Shown here one piece after another: positions 63,260 to 64,000 of a DNA stretch of 64,000 bases (its first letter is position 1; each line of letters begins with the position of its first letter). The notes under the pieces are model-generated. The model did not search any database. It was not told where the DNA came from and worked only from the letters and a program-made list of their open reading frames with translations. The stretch comes from Clostridiales bacterium (lineage in GTDB: Bacteria; Bacillota; Clostridia; Lachnospirales; Lachnospiraceae): positions 217,966 through 281,965 of the forward strand of contig DUNO01000066.1 in NCBI GenBank assembly GCA_012839295.1. The letters run 5' to 3'. The position numbers and the translations under genes were made by a program.

Positions 63260-63811
63260 CTACCTTTTTGAGCAGCCCTGGCATCCATTGCAGCCCATCT
63301 CAGTGCGGCTGCGGGGTGTCACATCAATCTGGTAATTGCCCATGGATTCCAGCAAGCATACTGCATTCGTAGCAATGCCCAGCCCTTCGCCGGTAAAGCC
63401 TAAGCCCTCCTCCGTGGTAGCCTTGATATTAATCCTGTCCTCTTCAAGCTCCAGGGCTCCGGCAATATTTTTCCTCATTTCCGGTAGGTAGGGAGCAAGC
63501 TTGGGCCTCTGTGCGATAACCGTGGCATCAATATTTTCTATGAAATAGAGCTTATCCTCTATTAACAATCTTACCTTCTTCAGCAGCTCGATACTGGAAG
63601 CTCCCTTATAGGCAGGATCCGTGTCCGGGAAATGGGTTCCGATATCGCCAAGTGCCGCCGCGCCAAGGAGTGCATCCATAATTGCATGGACTAATACATC
63701 CGCATCGGAGTGACCCAGCAGCCCTTTTTCATAGGGTACCTGAACTCCTCCCAGGATAAGCTCCCTGTCTTCTACCAATTTATGAACATCATAGCCTGAG
63801 CCAATTCTCAT
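63260..63811 (-). CDS. ispF: 2-C-methyl-D-erythritol 2,4-cyclodiphosphate synthase with a Cys-rich tail
   Basis: The protein has 183 residues from the ATG at 63811 (TTGGAGGT upstream); the frame extends further upstream without a ribosome site. The enzyme core (1-157) has the metal ligands D8 and H10 (GSGYDVH) and H42, plus [25 protein letters not shown]. It belongs to the methylerythritol phosphate route to isoprenoids. The C-terminus is unusual: after the normal end near residue 157 there are about 26 more residues ending [10 protein letters not shown] with three cysteines in CxxCxxC spacing (C174, C177, C180). It stands alone, downstream of tRNA-Met. Confidence 0.92.
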   Translation of the reverse strand: MRIGSGYDVHKLVEDRELILGGVQVPYEKGLLGHSDADVLVHAIMDALLGAAALGDIGTHFPDTDPAYKGASSIELLKKVRLLIEDKLYFIENIDATVIAQRPKLAPYLPEMRKNIAGALELEEDRINIKATTEEGLGFTGEGLGIATNAVCLLESMGNYQIDVTPRSRTEMGCNGCQGCSKR

Positions 63812-63926
63812 GTTGTTATACCTCCAATCTATACTGTTACTACAATTTATATTACTGCCATCTATATTACTACAATTTACAATACAAAAAAACAACAATA
63901 ACCCTCTGATTACTGTTGTCCTTTAA

Positions 63927-64000
63927 TAGCGAAGGACGGATTTGAACCGCCGACACCGCGGGTATGAACCGCGTGCTCTCGCCAACTGAGCTACTTCGCC
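63927..64000 (-). tRNA. tRNA-Met (CAT anticodon, elongator type)
   Basis: Reading the minus strand, a 74-base cloverleaf fits: acceptor GGCGAAG with CTTCGCT (G1-U72 wobble), D arm GCTC...GAGC, anticodon stem CGCGG/CCGCG around TTCATAC, T arm GGCGG...CCGTC and A73. CCA is not encoded. The 5' end is the last base of the window, so any upstream tRNA or promoter lies outside it. Confidence 0.92.

Overview
The window looks like chromosomal DNA of an anaerobic, probably spore-forming member of the Firmicutes, class Clostridia, most likely family Lachnospiraceae. The evidence is low-to-moderate GC with strong AGGAGG ribosome sites and TTGACA-17-TATAAT promoters, a YesN/YesM-Lpl type sugar regulator-transporter set, a glmS self-cleaving ribozyme, a cysteine T-box, and the Clostridia-typical GGGtGRT/NifU-like pair. 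There is no rRNA, CRISPR array, intact transposase or prophage. Two tRNAs are present (Val-GAC and Met-CAT).

Layout. 1-7.9 kb (minus strand): a carbohydrate locus with a cytosolic GH5 glucanase carrying an inserted discoidin-like domain, a solute-binding lipoprotein, a YesM kinase, a YesN regulator and two Lpl-type permeases (the second cut by the window edge). 8-10.6 kb: ilvN-ilvC with a strong promoter and a repeat-rich leader, next to a possible transposase remnant. 10.8-16.3 kb: two glycosyltransferases and two Xre/membrane-protein modules, one with DUF2975 and DUF4173. 16.9-20.2 kb: a TIGR04076 protein, an MFS carrier, a GNAT and an EamA carrier. 20.2-24.8 kb: a methionine pair, homocysteine methyltransferase/MTHFR followed by cobalamin-dependent MetH. 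25-30.4 kb: DUF2752 protein, Q/N-rich DUF4190 protein, Hsp20 and a GGDEF-EAL protein. 30.7-31.4 kb: three tiny hydrophilic proteins behind a forespore-like promoter. 31.6-34.6 kb: tRNA-Val, a HigBA toxin-antitoxin pair and the NifU-like/GGGtGRT pair. 35-38.5 kb: glmS with its ribozyme and a left-handed beta-helix sugar protein. 38.5-44 kb: topoisomerase III, a small membrane protein, a MarR-flavodoxin pair between inverted repeats, and glyA. 44.5-45.3 kb: a lipoprotein. 45.6-52.7 kb: a six-gene cassette of TetR, two ABC exporter-fold half transporters and a complete ECF transporter (S, T, fused A), with the same TetR-type palindrome in front of tetR and of the transporter genes. 52.9-54.9 kb: nucleoside salvage (deoD, deoC, cdd). 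55.2-59.8 kb: MATE carrier, a hypothetical protein, DNA polymerase IV and a DUF4349 lipoprotein. 60-64 kb: Cys T-box, cysE, cysS, mini-RNase III, then ispF and tRNA-Met.

The most unusual feature of the window is the number of short tandem arrays in intergenic DNA, each with its own unrelated unit (19 bp x6, 23 bp x5, about 16 bp x13, about 24 bp x5, about 15 bp x6, 42 bp x2). There is also a dispersed hairpin element in three intergenic gaps, an inverted-repeat pair around the MarR locus, and a degenerate repeat inside metH. No single fully novel system can be proven from sequence alone. The best candidates for undescribed biology are the NifU-like/GGGtGRT pair, the small-protein trio with its sigma-F/G-like promoter, and the TetR-ABC-ECF cassette.
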